Shown: positions 12,914 through 25,760, counted from the stretch's first letter. The stretch is 64,000 nucleotides of DNA from Diphasiastrum complanatum (GCA_029204225.1 CM055097.1:36129446-36193445), one strand, 5' to 3'. Translations and numbers: made by a program. Notes: generated by a model from the letters alone, not told the origin.

Positions 12914-13142
12914 AAGAAAGAGTCATTGGTATTTGATGAGTCCAATCGGAGAGTGGATCTGATTTCTTTTGTGATTTGATTCAAAGATTGTATGCTTTTG
13001 TCTTAGTGATCAAAGTTTCCAAGTGACTAGTCATTAGTGTGAATATTGATTCTTGGGTTTGTGGTTAGATCTTTTGTAGATCCTTCTAGATTGTTGAAGA
13101 TGTTCAAATCTAGTCTCTTGAGAGTCACATATTACATTTGTA

Positions 13143-14551
13143 GAATCATATCATAGGTTTTTATTCACATAGCATCAATAGGTGGCATCCTATTGAAGGA
13201 AAGAAAGGATCCTAAGTGCAACCTTTGTGGCAAGGAAGGACATTTTTCCTCAAGATGCTACAAAAAGAAGACCAATCCATCCAAGAAGAACCAAAGCAAG
13301 GGGGCCGAGGAGAAGGATGGAGCTTCAAGTTCGAAATGCAAATACAAGAAGGACAAGTCCAAGGAAAGGTGTTTCCTTTGTGGAAAGGTGAATGAGGCTT
13401 GGAGTCTCACAAGGACTTGCAAGATTTGTCTTCAAGAGTCCATCACAACACATGTCAAATCTTTTGAAATTTTTCATTTGTATGTGCATTGTTTGGTTCA
13501 AGATGCAAAGATAGATGTCACTTTCATGAAAGTAACTTGGATTTATTCTATGTCCTTGGAAAGTATTTTGCTTGAAACTTTAAATAAGTTCAAACTTATT
13601 GTTATGATCCAAGAGAAATCAATCAAGAATAAGGGGCAGCAATCACAAAATGAAAATAGTTTCATTTATGCTATCATGTCAAATTATGAAGAACCATTTT
13701 GCTTTGAAGAGATTTTTGTATCTCAAAGGTGGATTAAGGCACGTTGAGTGTGATGCCTTAAAAGATAGCAAAATATGTTTTCCTTGTAAGCTTACATTAG
13801 TTATGAAGTCAAGGAAATGGAAATATCTTCGTAATGCCTAGGATCTTTTGGTTTCAATAATATCATAAATGATGTGTTCATTCATGAAGATGAAAATTGT
13901 ATGTTTTCAATCCTAAAGGCAAGTTGTAAACTTCTTATGAGAATAAGTGAAGCATCCAAAGTGGACACTTATATCCATAGGCAAGTAGTTAGCCTTATTG
14001 AGATGGAAATACCTTTTGATTTCAATATTGAAAAAATCATGCCAAGTTGTGGTGATTTTTGGACTTATGTTTCTAGCATAAGTAATCTTGATAATCATAG
14101 GAAGTGCATATTGAATGGTCATACTTGTTGTGATCATTATGAGACATGGAGGTCTCGGATTTCCATAAAAAAGGAGCACCATGAAGAGGATCTTAAGGAG
14201 TCATCTCAAGGTTCAAATGTGCCAAGGATTGAGGAGGAGAATCCTTCTCAAGGTTCAAGTGTGCCAAGGATTGAGGAGGGGAGACCTTCTCAAATTGTGA
14301 TTCCAAAAGTAAACTCAAGAAATATGGTTGAATCCATGTGGCTCACATTTCAAGGGAAAGAGGAGCATATCTCATGTGGTATACATCACATATTTACTTT
14401 TCTAATGTCATTTGATAAATCAATTTGCTTTAGTGAGATCATTGCATCTCAAAATTGGAGTAAAGCCATACTAGTTGAGTATGAAGTCTCTCTTGAAAAA
14501 AGTTTCCAATCCCACGACCATTTCATCTTTAAAAAAAAAAAGACATGTTAA
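13143..14551 (+). pseudogene. Copia relic with zinc knuckle and two diverged RT-start segments
   Basis: Orientation is opposite to element A. The first frame (13193-13747) has a CCHC knuckle, CNLCGKEGHFSSRC, followed by a lysine-rich stretch and a second half-knuckle, RCFLCGK. Its end, reading YEEPFCFEEIFVSQRWIKA, aligns with the RT entry of element A (FDEPTCVGEAIQKKEWIQA). The next frame (13874-14551) repeats the motif near its end as FDKSICFSEIIASQNWSKA. It also has a short internal repeat, GSNVPRIEEENPSQ / GSSVPRIEEGRPSQ. No protease DSG, integrase triad or RT YVDD is visible. Two tandem versions of the RT-entry segment mean this is a rearranged relic. The frames are long for dead DNA, as in elements B and C. 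Confidence 0.65.
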
Positions 14552-15000
14552 ACCATGGTATGCAGACAATAGTTAGTAATCCATCTCATATTAATGAAGT
14601 GTATTGCTCTAAAGGAGAAAGTCTAGCGTATAACAATTCCAACAATTTATTTATTAACATTAATTAGTTATTAACATTCATCATAAATTTTTACAGTATT
14701 ACAAATGAGAATGTCAATAACAAGTTAATAGATGTTCTCAAGTTAGATGAGTCTGAAATTATAAAAGGACAAAAAATGGAAAGAGTCAGTCTCACGATCA
14801 TGAATGGAGCACTTTTGAATACCTCAATTTTAGTGTTCAATTAGAAAATGATATCTGATGGTTGGCAGCATTTCAGGTATAGCAGTTCCTTTGCATAATA
14901 AATAGGGATAATCATTTGAATATGGATTTCATATCTAAAAACTTCTTTGTGTTAATATTATGAGGCTAATCACGTTTTTGTATTCTCTTATAGGTGTTGA
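14552..15000. other. Intergenic, nothing recognised
   Basis: AT-rich with no supported coding motif. Confidence 0.5.
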
Positions 15001-15084
15001 AAGAAGACCATAACATTCTCTCATGGATATTTAATAGAACATCATATCCTGCCACCATAAAAAATCACATGGAGGGAGTTCCAC

Positions 15085-15670
15085 AAAAATATTTCTGGAA
15101 TTGGCACTTTCAACATTGAATGGCATTTAGCAGGAGATCTGAAGACATTAAAATGTATGTTCAATGTATCTCATGGCGCTAACTCTAAACATCCTTGTTT
15201 GTACTGCATGAAAACAACAAAAGACATGACAAGGAGTACATGAATATCAAGAGATCGAGATGATCCTAATTGGAAATCTGTACTACCGATTCCTTTATGA
15301 AATGTTCATATCTATACATTGCATGCAGAGGTGCGTATTATAGAAAAAATAATATATCTTCACATCTTGTTTGCATGGAATTCCGAGCCAGAGGCCTCTG
15401 CAAAGGAAGCTATTTCCAGATTAGAGGATGTGTTGTCCAAAGCAGGCTTACATAAAGGTCACGTTAAGATAAAAAAAGATGACAATTTATCATGTACAAC
15501 AAGAAATATTTTATGCAAGTCGAGCATTGGAGGATCTAAAGCTCGAAGATTTTTATCAAATTATTCTGGCAAACAATCTAAGGTTCAATACACGGTTTGG
15601 AAAGAAATTATTGCAGCAACTCAAGATTTCGAAGAAGAAGGTTTGTTTGCAAAAGAATCTAATTAGTACA
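15085..15670 (+). pseudogene. Unrecognised transposase-like coding relic, copy 1
   Basis: The plus-strand translation around 15085-15240 gives FNIEWHLAGDLKTLKCMF...GANSKHPCLYCMK, and the frame 15319-15666 gives HAEVRIIEKI and then SKARRFLSNYSGK. The same blocks occur in the same order, diverged, on the minus strand at 15836-16618. A GDLK...GANSK-PC-YC block with a Cys-x2-Cys pair suggests a metal-binding transposase-like protein. I cannot name the family and this is inference. An in-frame stop (near 15240) and lost start mean a relic. It lies tail to tail with copy 2, the two ends meeting near 15.68 kb. Confidence 0.5.
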
Positions 15671-15674
15671 TTTC

Positions 15675-16860
15675 ACTTGGATATAACTTACAAAGGAAAC
15701 ATAAAGACAAAAGACTCACCATATAATGAGTGACGTGTGTTTCTCCCCATGCATCAATCATCCATCGAGTGAATGCTTGTACTTCCGTCTGATTTCTATC
15801 GTAATCTTCCTCCCTCAAGTCTTTTTTATTGATAGTTAGTGACAAAGCATCAAATGCTTGCCACACCTTTGCACGTGTGGCAACCATACGGGGATCTGAG
15901 CCAATATTTGTTGTGCATTCACACACTCTCTTCCAATACTCCCATTGAAGACTACTTTCTCTCCAGTATAATTTGACAAGAAATGCCTTGCTTTTGCACT
16001 CTCCATGGAAACTTTTCCCGGCAAGTCTTGAGTTTTTCCACTCAACTCAACGTCCTTGGAAAGATTCACATGGCTTCCGTGAAGTCCCATTTCTGATAAC
16101 ACTATCTCTAGATTTCAAATGCTGACATCCGCGCGTGATTTGGGTTGCATATTCCATGCATAGCAACAATGCAAACATAACAACTTGTCCAATATCCGCA
16201 ATTCACCATGCATCATGCAAAAATGGACTCTTTCGAGATGAATCTCTAATACGGGACTCCATGCTTTGTCTAGATTGTGCCTGTTTGGTGGAACTCGTTG
16301 GTTGCAATGCAACACACCTTTATTTCGGCCACTTTCAAACATACAATATATGCAGAAATATTTGGCATTCGCACCGAGTCCGCAACCAAACATGCATTTC
16401 TTCAAATCCGCAGCTAAGTGCCATTCCACAGTAAAATTTTGCCCATCAACACTTAGCAAATGTCCTCCATTTTGTGCTTGTATTACCTTGGATATATTGC
16501 ATCGTTCAAATACCCGCTTCAACACATCATGGGTCTCTTTATGAACTTCGAATGCGGCTATCCACCATATATGATTTTCGCTTGGACCTTTTCCAGATCC
16601 AAAAATGAAAAGGAACAATAGATCCCTTTTGCTTGCTGGATATTTTAAAAGTATCCTGAATATGGAAGAATTTATCTAATTCATTTTCTATGAATGAATT
16701 GCATTCTCGCTTTGTAGTTTGAAGCAATTTGTAAGCAGGTAATATTTGATGTCGTTTCAATCCGGTTTGGTCAGATTTCTTCATAAATTTTTTCAATGCT
16801 CTATATCCTTTTCGACTCACACCTCCTTGATCATAAACTATTTCTCTAACATTTGGATTC
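15675..16860 (-). pseudogene. Unrecognised transposase-like coding relic, copy 2
   Basis: Three consecutive minus-strand frames. 16820-16539 begins SRKGYRALKKFMKKSDQTGL. 16618-16115 has WWIAAFEVHKETHDVLKRVF, then FTVEWHLAADLKKCMF, GANAKYFCIYC and RVHFCMMHGELRILDKLLCLH. 16102-15836 has GLHGSHVNLSKDVELSGKT and SAKARHFLSNYTGE. Copy 1 carries matching blocks (EWHLAGDLK, GANSKHPCLYC, HAEVRIIEKI, SKARRFLSNY), so this was once a protein-coding family. Frame changes between the blocks show the copy is broken, unless unseen introns join them. I do not recognise the family. A DDE/RNase H-fold transposase is my leading guess because such genes occur as dispersed inverted copies. Confidence 0.5.
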
Positions 16861-16869
16861 GGTTGAAAC

Positions 16870-18070
16870 TTGGTAGCAAGTCTTCTTGCAATCTTTACCC
16901 TTCATGAATTGCTTCATATGTTTGGATGTAGCAATTTCCATTTACTACTCTGTAGGCGCTAAGATAATAAGATACATTCAAAACTATTGTCTAATTAAAG
17001 GCATTACAAATAATATACTTCACCAAAATGAAGCAAAGTCAACAACATCAACGTCAATGGCTATATTGGATTTGTAAGTATGTCTCAAAATGGCAATTTA
17101 ATAATAAAACAAAAACCCATATCAAGATTTGAACAATTATTAACTTAGGTGGTGGCCCCCCCACAAGATGGGTGGGACCTCATACTCAAACTAGGGAAAC
17201 TAGTCATAACAACAATCTTGGAGCACCCCCAAGGCCTCCTTTGTGAATTGTAGCATATAAGATGTTTGGTTTAAATATAATAACTACTTAAAAGCTTAGT
17301 TTTAATGAATGGAAACTATTCCATGCTTCCATTCACTGTTTAACTTCCTCAGAGCTATTTAATTCTTCTAACTTTCTCATCTTCATGCTTTCCTTCTCTC
17401 ACTCCTTGCTACGAAAATATATAACTTTTTCCAAGGAGTGGCCTTAATTTTTCGATTATAAACACGAACAACATATAGAGGAGTACAATCAAATGAGAAG
17501 ACTTACTTCCATGTGACATCTATAGGTGGACTATCTAAGATCAAAAGGCTAATATAACATTCTCAATTACTCTTTTGGCCTAAGTTCCACCACAATCATT
17601 TGCTTCAACACTTGATAGAACTCGATTGTCCAAAATAAAAAGTCTACAAAGAACATCAATAGCACAAAGCTCCAAAATATACAAACAAACCAACAAAATG
17701 TCTTCATGAAGCACACAATAGAGGCATGAAAGTGATGTAGTAAACGAGACTCCCTCAAACTACATGAAGGAGAGACCCTTTTTTTTCTCCAAAAAACAGA
17801 CATGAGTCTAGGTGCACACAATCCAAAGTTGGCATGCGAATGCATATTAACATATTCACCTCCAACAAATTAACACTTTATAAACAAAAGGACTGCCATG
17901 TGTTTAATAATTGATAAATTACAAGTTAACCAGTATAAAAAAATGTAAAAATATGACCCAAAGATAATCAAGTGCATAGACATGCAAAAAAATGATATAA
18001 CTTACAATAAAAATTGCCATTGGCATGGCCAAAAACAACCTTTCCAAACTGGAGTGTGAATAGAGTAGCT
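16870..18070. other. Intergenic, nothing recognised
   Basis: Short frames only, without motifs or start-context support. Confidence 0.5.
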
Positions 18071-18105
18071 TGGTTTTTACAAGCTTGCAACTAGGTCAAC
18101 AACTA

Positions 18106-18164
<59 letters not shown>

Positions 18165-18462
18165 CCCCCACAACACCTCACTATATCTCTATTTCTCTCC
18201 TCTCAACTAGAAAACCCTAAATAGAAACCCTTAAAAACTAAAAAAATTGCACCCTCTCTCTTGAGATCCTCTCTTTCTCTCTCTTCTCATCGCAATTTTA
18301 TACATTCTCTTTAGAAACTTCTCTTTCTAGAAGTTTCTAAAATCATGTGTTCTCTCACTTCAACTGATTTTCAAGCGCCTTTCAATTGCCCTTCAAAGAT
18401 GTTTTAGAGCAAACGTGGACCAATGAGGAACTCCGAAACGCGTTTACACCATAACATCTTAC

Positions 18463-18532
<70 letters not shown>

Positions 18533-18600
18533 AGATTAGAGAGAAACATATAGATGAATGGTCTTTCTGGTGAACTTTGCTAGTGATAAGTGTCATTCAA
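18070..18600. repeat. Dispersed repeat copy 1 carrying (CT)n and (CT)n(CA)n tracts
   Basis: Shares with 25030-25760 the order: CT tract, a short run with AACCCTAAA/AACCCCTAA-like sequence, a segment with ATGTGTTCTCTC, CCCTTCAAA(G/A)ATGTTTTAG and GCAAAC(G/C)TGGACCAATGAG, then a compound CT-CA tract. Pure tracts are at 18113-18162 (CT), 18467-18494 (CT) and 18494-18526 (CA). Confidence 0.75.
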
Positions 18601-18889
18601 AAATTACATTAAGCTTCATTGTCATATATTTGAACATGTTTCTAGACATCAATAGAGCTTTTAGGGGAAAAAATTCCCTTGGTACCCAATACAATTGCAA
18701 AATTGTCCTATAAAAAATTTGAGAGAAGGTTCTCTACGATAAAAGTTCATCAAATTGAAAAAAAAATGTTTGTCCACTAGAAACTTATTTATGTGCCATA
18801 TACTTTATGATTTATGTTGATCATAAATATTTGACTTTTCAAGAGGGGAATTGATTCCCATTATAGTTCCACATTATAAATAAAACTCT

Positions 18890-18891
<2 letters not shown>

Positions 18892-18954
<63 letters not shown>
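18892..18954. repeat. (GA)n microsatellite, ~63 bp
   Basis: Pure GA run, followed after 14 bp by a GC-rich hairpin. Confidence 0.97.
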
Positions 18955-18956
<2 letters not shown>

Positions 18957-18968
18957 GGGCCAAATGTT

Positions 18969-19142
18969 GGAGGCTGCCACTGGGGGCAGCCTCCTTAAAT
19001 GAGGGGGTTAACCACATATTAAAGGTTGCACCTACCTCCCACATGTTATGAAGGGAGAGGATTAGAGTGGTCAAGACAAAGAATTGGAGGAGTAGGTGGC
19101 AGCCTCCGGAGGTTGACTTTTTCAACCTCCTACCTCCGGAGG
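18969..19142. repeat. GC-rich hairpin and CCTCCGGAGG palindromes
   Basis: GGAGGCTGCC (18969-18978) and GGCAGCCTCC (18985-18994) are perfect 10-bp inverted arms around a 6-bp loop. GGCAGCCTCC recurs at about 19098 and runs into the palindrome CCTCCGGAGG (19103-19112), which recurs at 19133-19142. The cluster is much more GC-rich than its surroundings. Confidence 0.7.
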
Positions 19143-19448
19143 TTATGGCTTATCTCGAAGGCAGTAGGGAATCTAGGCCAAATATACTCTCGGCCCTGCC
19201 TAAAGAGAGACATGCTAGCCAAATGCAAGGTTTATGGAATGCTAGGGTGGTTGGGAGATGTTAGAGGGCGCGTCTATCGACCAACCTTGGCATCTCCAAA
19301 CCTTGGCCACATATAACTTTGATGCTCCTGAAAAGCCCTATAATCATCAATGTTCCTAAGAAGGAAAAACCAACAAACACCCAAGGACATCTAATGAAAA
19401 GACCGCATGAGCAACACACTTTTCATGAAAAACCTCATGTGGCCAAAC

Positions 19449-19449
<1 letters not shown>

Positions 19450-19494
<45 letters not shown>
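19450..19494. repeat. (GA)n microsatellite, ~45 bp
   Basis: Pure GA run about 530 bp upstream of the AHL start codon. Confidence 0.97.
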
Positions 19495-19496
<2 letters not shown>

Positions 19497-19652
19497 ACTT
19501 ATTTCTTCTAGAAGAAGGATGAGAAGGAAGAAAGGTGTAATAATAAGGGATTGTGAAGGTGAAAAGAACGTGCACTCAATGGAGGGATGGAGGGGCCCAT
19601 TTACCATATAGCCATGGTCTACCACCTTCTCCTCTTTTTGTTATAGACCCAC

Positions 19653-19654
<2 letters not shown>

Positions 19655-19710
<56 letters not shown>

Positions 19711-19834
19711 TTGTCTTGTCTTGTCTCAGTCTCTCCATTTCTGAAGGATCTCACTTTCCTTTAAGACTCTTTCTCATCATTCTACTCGCCTCTCCTCTCC
19801 ACTCATTGATTGTAGTCTCCTCTCCTCTCCTCTC

Positions 19835-19872
<38 letters not shown>
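19655..19872 (+). promoter_or_regulatory. Pyrimidine-rich leader/promoter region of the AHL gene
   Basis: A (CT)n run at 19655-19707, TCTCC pentamer repeats at about 19816-19840 and another CT run to 19872, ending about 160 bp before the AHL start codon. Promoter-proximal or 5' UTR CT-rich stretches are common in plant genes. That this is the leader of the AHL transcript is inference; no clear TATA box is seen. Confidence 0.45.
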
Positions 19873-19876
<4 letters not shown>

Positions 19877-20000
19877 TCCCTCTCTCTCCCCAAGGAGTCT
19901 CTCTCTCTATCGATTGATCGAGCGATCCAATCCCATACCTCGAAAATTGCAGTCCATTTCCTGTTGTCCTGCTGATCGTTGCAAGTTTCCGCCTTTGCCC

Positions 20001-20087
20001 ATGCAATTAGATAAAAAGACTGTTCGGCATGTTTATGGCTGGCTTGAATGGCGGTGTGCAGCTGAATCACTCGCACCAGCTGAATAA
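20001..20087 (+). other. Upstream ORF overlapping the AHL start
   Basis: An ATG at 20001 opens a 28-codon frame that ends with TAA at 20085-20087, so it overlaps the first 59 bases of the AHL coding region in another frame. If the transcript includes it, it could reduce initiation at 20029. Its own context (CCCATGC) is weak. Regulation is inference only. Confidence 0.35.
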
Positions 20088-20841
20088 TCCTCTCTCGCTA
20101 CAGCCCAGGGAGATGCAAAACTCTGAGGACGAGCATAGCGGAAGCAGCGGTCCAGGGCAAGGAAATATTCACAACAAGGGGAAGGATTCATCACAGATAA
20201 TGGGGGAAGGGGGAGAGATTGTGAGGAAACCAAGAGGCCGCCCTCCCGGATCGAAGAACAAGCCTAAACCCCCTATCATCATCACAAGAGACAGTGGGAA
20301 CGCCATGAGGCCTCATGTGCTGGAGATCGCAGGAGGGTGCGATGTGGGCGAGACCTTAGCAGCATTTGCGAGGCGAAGACAACGTGGGTTGTGTGTGTTG
20401 GGAGGGAGTGGATCGGTGGCAAATGTGACACTGCGGCAGCTTGCTGCTCCAGGATCTACAGTTACTTTCCATGGTAGATTTGAGATCCTTTCTCTGTCTG
20501 GAGCATTTTTGCCACCGCCTGCGCCTGTGGCTGTAGCTGGCCTTACCGTGGCATTGGCAGGATCACAACCGGGGCAAGTGTTGGGAGGAAGCGTGGTGGG
20601 TGTGCTGATGGCAGCAAGCCCAGTGCTGGTAATCGCTGCCTCCTTTGTTGGAGCCACTTACGATCGTCTTCCTCTCGAAGATGAAGATCCACATGCAAAT
20701 CAGCTGGCGGCTGTATCCTCCGCCTCCGCGCCCGTCAACGATCCCTGCAGCATCGCGTTGTACAATATCGCTCAGAATCCTTTAAATCAACTGCCCCCAG
20801 ATGTGCTCGCCTGGGCTGCAGGAAATCGGCAACCATTTTGA
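20029..20841 (+). CDS. AT-hook motif nuclear-localized (AHL) protein, PPC/DUF296 domain
   Basis: 270 residues in one uninterrupted frame. The N-terminus (1-64) is low complexity. A type-I AT-hook with its basic extension, [17 protein letters not shown], spans 66-82 and would bind the minor groove of AT-rich DNA. A PPC (DUF296) domain spans about 94-212 and includes [18 protein letters not shown] (149-166) and the glycine-rich [10 protein letters not shown]. One AT-hook, one PPC domain and no intron fit clade-A AHLs, which in plants form oligomers through PPC in the nucleus and repress or tune growth genes. The C-terminal tail (213-270) is diverged. The start is ATG at 20029 with G at -3; the ATG six bases later is an alternative. 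This is the only convincing intact host gene here. The residue pattern and GC content contrast with the AT-rich transposon DNA around it. I cannot assign the individual family member. Confidence 0.93.
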   Translation: MFMAGLNGGVQLNHSHQLNNPLSLQPREMQNSEDEHSGSSGPGQGNIHNKGKDSSQIMGEGGEIVRKPRGRPPGSKNKPKPPIIITRDSGNAMRPHVLEIAGGCDVGETLAAFARRRQRGLCVLGGSGSVANVTLRQLAAPGSTVTFHGRFEILSLSGAFLPPPAPVAVAGLTVALAGSQPGQVLGGSVVGVLMAASPVLVIAASFVGATYDRLPLEDEDPHANQLAAVSSASAPVNDPCSIALYNIAQNPLNQLPPDVLAWAAGNRQPF

Positions 20842-23800
20842 GAAAACAGCCAATAATATCTCGCGACCTATCTTTGCTCTTGGAAGCTGGATCGATCCTA
20901 AATAGACGATGTAGTTGATGTACTTTGGTACTCAGACAAGTTGTTAGGCATAAAACTTATTAGAGCGTTTTCTTCTTTGCTTTTGGGAAGAAGCAATCTC
21001 TGCATGGCTTTTGGTGGCTCAGTCCACAGCACCTGCATATCGATCTCATTTTTTATAATTTCAATCGTTCGTATGTTGAAGCATCATCTTACAAGTTTGA
21101 TCCTCCTATTTTACTTTGGAAAGAAGGCAAAAGGAACCCCAGAGGCTGCTGCAGCATCCCACCACAAGCAATGATGCAAACTTTTTTTTCCATGTTCTAT
21201 ACACGCAGCTACTGCTAGTTCATCTGGGTTGAGACATTGCAGGTGCTATGCAGATCGATTACTTATAGCTGGCTGCACCAGCTCAACATAGGCTTCACAG
21301 GTTTTCTTCCAGGACCCAGTAAAGGCTGTTTCCTTTTGAAGTTGCATTTGCAGTCAATATCGGTTATTTTGATTTATGCTATTGAAGGAGTGAACCTTCT
21401 GTGAATTACAGGACTCCTTATCTGACTAAACCTTATATTTAATCTTCGGCACGTCAAGCTTATTGTAGTTCTTGTAAGAAATTTTATATCATAATAGAAA
21501 GCGTGCAGAATCAGGTTGTATTATTCTCTCTCTGTAAGCTTTCTTGTTCTAGCTTAAAGAAAGACAAAAAAATACCTCGTATTTATTACCTTTACTACTG
21601 GCAGTAGGTTTCTTTAAGAAAAAAAGTTGGATATGAAGTTGCTATCTGACCGATGTCCTACTCTTGCCTGGGTGTAAGCTATGGAGCTTGGCAACAGTCG
21701 TTGGTCGAACAAAATCAGGTAGTGATTTTTCTTTCTGCAAATTAGCCTTCAGATTCCTTTGATTGGATTAGGTAATTTAGCATGAAATCCAGCTAGCTTA
21801 TCGGAACACGGTTCTGATCATATTTTATTTGTTTGAACTTTGCTTGTATATTCAAGCAACCTATCATAAACGTAACCAAAGAACTTTCCGGCGTCCTTCC
21901 ATCTAGCACTTCTGACTAAAAGGTATTTGGGAATGTATGATCAAATGCCCTTTTTGAACTATTCTCTCTTTTTAACTGATGGTAATGAGAAAATCTTATT
22001 TTGGGCTCCAGGCTCTTCATGAGGGATCGGTGATACTGGTGAAATCTCTGAGCAGCCAGTCAAAGGGAGGGAAAGTCAGACTTCAAAATAAGCTAAATTC
22101 TGGGAATGACTGCGCAATTATTCAAGAAATATTTCAAGCCACAGTTTTTGATGATGAGGCTTCGTTGATTTCGGATCGTGGATGTAAGGAAATTTGCCGA
22201 CGTGCTTGATCGGATAGAACTTATATGTCTTTAGGTTTCCATCCGAGCCTTACAAACTATTCCAAACATAGTGTCCCTTCTGAATGCTGAAAACATAGAA
22301 TGGACAAAAATGAAATTTTCGCTTTCTTCACCTCTGTCAATCTAAAGTTACAAAGTATGAAGCTCCAAGTTCCTAATTGATCATAATTTAATTATTTTTT
22401 GACCTCTACCAGTGGCTTCGAATGGCCTTCAGGACCTTATTATGCCAGCAAATGAATAGTTCCAACTTCCGTGCAAATCTTAAAAGGGGAAAACTAAATA
22501 GCAACATAAGCCCATATTGTTCGTAAGTTGCTGCTTGGTTTCATGGCATTACTTTGATAGCCTATACTCTACGGGGCAAATAATGTTCTGATCTACTACC
22601 AAGTCTTCCTCAAGCTTCAACTTGGTATTCTGCACCTGAATGATCGTATTGGGCAGAAGTGCATGCAGCTACATACCTCTTTCAGACAATTACAGTAACC
22701 CCTTATCCAGCTAGATTGTTCCGCCCTTAGAGATTCATCCTTGACACCCATTGCGTCAACAGGTATCCGTGCTTGCTAACAACTGCAAAAATTTTCAAGA
22801 ATTTCTTCTGAACTTATTGATCTATTTCAGTGACGAATTCATTGTCTTCTGCAGTAGCACTTTTCACATCTCCCTTTGCATTGAGACTATGGATATAATA
22901 AATTACTGACACTAATCTCCAGATCGTGCTTCAGTGTGGAACTTTAGATCAAGTTATTAGCTTTTGGAATCTGTGTAAGTTATTGCAGCTATATATTTGT
23001 TGTAATGTGCCTATTCTTGATGCCACTCAATCCTGTTTGTTATTTCGATTCGCATGAATCTTTAAGTCGTCGGCATTCTAATTGTGTATCCAGATTCCGC
23101 AGCCCCCTTTTATTCTACCCATTGAAGTGTTCATAGAACGTCCAGCAGCACAAAATCCTGGCTGAATGTAAACTTTGAAGTTTGTGCTCTCTAGCGATTG
23201 AGTTTGATGAAGATTTGAGCTTTACAAGCTAAAAGAAATGATGTCCGTTGAATTTCTTGTAGTCAAAGAAAGAGAAAACAAGGCATAGTGAAAAAGAGGA
23301 TGTTTCCATAAATTGTAGGACAATGTTTAAACATTTAATTTTTCATATTTTCGATTTCAAACGTTGCTACAAGTTTTTTAAGGCAAGAATAATCTCATTT
23401 CAATGCTGGCACTTTTTCCTCCGGGCAAATATGATCATGAAAGATTCAAAGGTTCAATTAGATGCTCTTGAATGGCTTCAATTTGATTCCTCAATTACAA
23501 AGACGTATTTACTACTTGAGTAGCTCAGATAGAGCTCGGTTTGTTGGGATGGAAGATATTCATATCAGACCTTGCATGCCATGAAGTGGCACAGTTTTGA
23601 CGGCATTCTATCTGTATTGCTTACAAAAAGCAATGTCCTATTCTACAGCCTCATGAAGGGCGAAGCTACAAAATGGCTTAGAGCCGAAGACAACCCACAT
23701 ATGTGGGAAACCGATTGTCAGTACTGATGGCATCTTTCTACAGTAGTAGATGATTATCTTCGTATACGTTGACATCTTGTCCAGAGATATAAGTGGTATG

Positions 23801-23940
23801 TATGAAACACAGCAACAAGCCAGTGTTTGCTGGTTCTCCACGCCGGCTGTCCTCCACCTGTAGTGAATTCTCACCTAAATCAGTCCTGGTCTCAAGATTC
23901 GATAGTGCGCGCGGGCGCACACATATACACACATATATAT
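20842..23940. other. Non-coding flank downstream of the AHL gene
   Basis: Probably includes the 3' UTR, but no polyadenylation site can be fixed. A 76-codon frame at 21979-22209 has no recognised motif. No retrotransposon protein or LTR signature is seen, so this looks like the lowest-repeat stretch of the window. A large intron or a non-coding transcript cannot be ruled out. Confidence 0.45.
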
Positions 23941-23956
23941 ATATAAGTATATATAC

Positions 23957-23958
<2 letters not shown>

Positions 23959-24025
<67 letters not shown>
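23959..24025. repeat. (GA)n microsatellite, ~67 bp, next to an AT-alternating run
   Basis: Pure GA run preceded by ATATATATATATAAGTATATATACGT (23935-23957 region) and by a CGCGCGGGCGCACACA stretch, so three alternating purine-pyrimidine sequence types lie side by side. Confidence 0.95.
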
Positions 24026-24027
<2 letters not shown>

Positions 24028-24029
24028 TT

Positions 24030-25029
24030 GAACTTTGAATACATCAAGTGATGTCACCTCAGTTTGAGATAATATGCAGTAGCTTTTCTGACTGTCTACT
24101 ATTATCCGAACATTATTTTAAGCCAGAGTCCACTCTGGTAACAAGATTCTCTACTGGTAACTGCACGATGCTACAATTCTATATGCCTGAAACTGTTTTT
24201 GGGTGTTCGAAACGATTTCAACTGAGTTTGAAAAAAAGAGCATTCTGGAGTTTCTTTCTTTTCAGTTTATTATATTTCTTACATACAGCAAACTTGATAT
24301 ATTGTAGATTCTGGCCTCTTTCTGCACTAGTATTCCAGAAAATACACCTAGATTGCCAATTTGAAACTATAGGCATGAACACTTGGAGGTAAAAAATGAA
24401 GATATTCTCTCTCGCAGCACAAATTGTCTCAAGTTGTCCGGTAAAGTCATAAACTACAGTGCCGTTGCAAATGCAAATCCATGAAAAGTCAGATAGATAA
24501 TAAATGCTGTTGAGCTCCCTATCTGGATCGAATCTTCTATCAATTATGAGATAAAGATCAGACCCATGTACTTCAAAGGTTGAATAGACAGCTGAGAAAT
24601 ATATCGCATGCTGCCACCCATCATTTCAACGTGAAAAGGAAATTCAACCAATACTACTGCCGACTACGAGATGAGGAATCAGCCTAATCAAAGATTGTAC
24701 CATTCCTTACCAAAAACCCGTCTTTTTGCAGTAAAAAGTACAAAACTAACCTTCACATTACATTTCCAATCTTATTTTCCACCCCTGGCTCCTAGATGTA
24801 TCCCTTCACATGATGTTCTCAGATATGTCATGGCGCCTAGATCTATCTATTCTCATGCAAAGTAAGATTCTAGCGTGGGTGTCATATAGGTCATACCGTA
24901 CCCTCATATACTATTGGGCACATTTTTGCCCATCACTTGAAAATTTTCATTGGAACTCTTGGGCAAACAATATAAGAGTGGGATATTCAAATATTGGACA
25001 TACTATTAACTAGGCAAAGACAAAACATT

Positions 25030-25030
<1 letters not shown>
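24030..25030. other. Intergenic, nothing recognised
   Basis: Short frames only; the longest (24048-24392, 114 codons) has no motif and no coding-like character. Confidence 0.45.

Positions 25031-25759
<729 letters not shown>

Positions 25760-25760
<1 letters not shown>

Noticed and set aside
21979-22209. 76-codon frame downstream of AHL as a gene or second exon
   Set aside because: The AHL frame already ends with its own stop and a complete domain set; no splice or family evidence for this frame.
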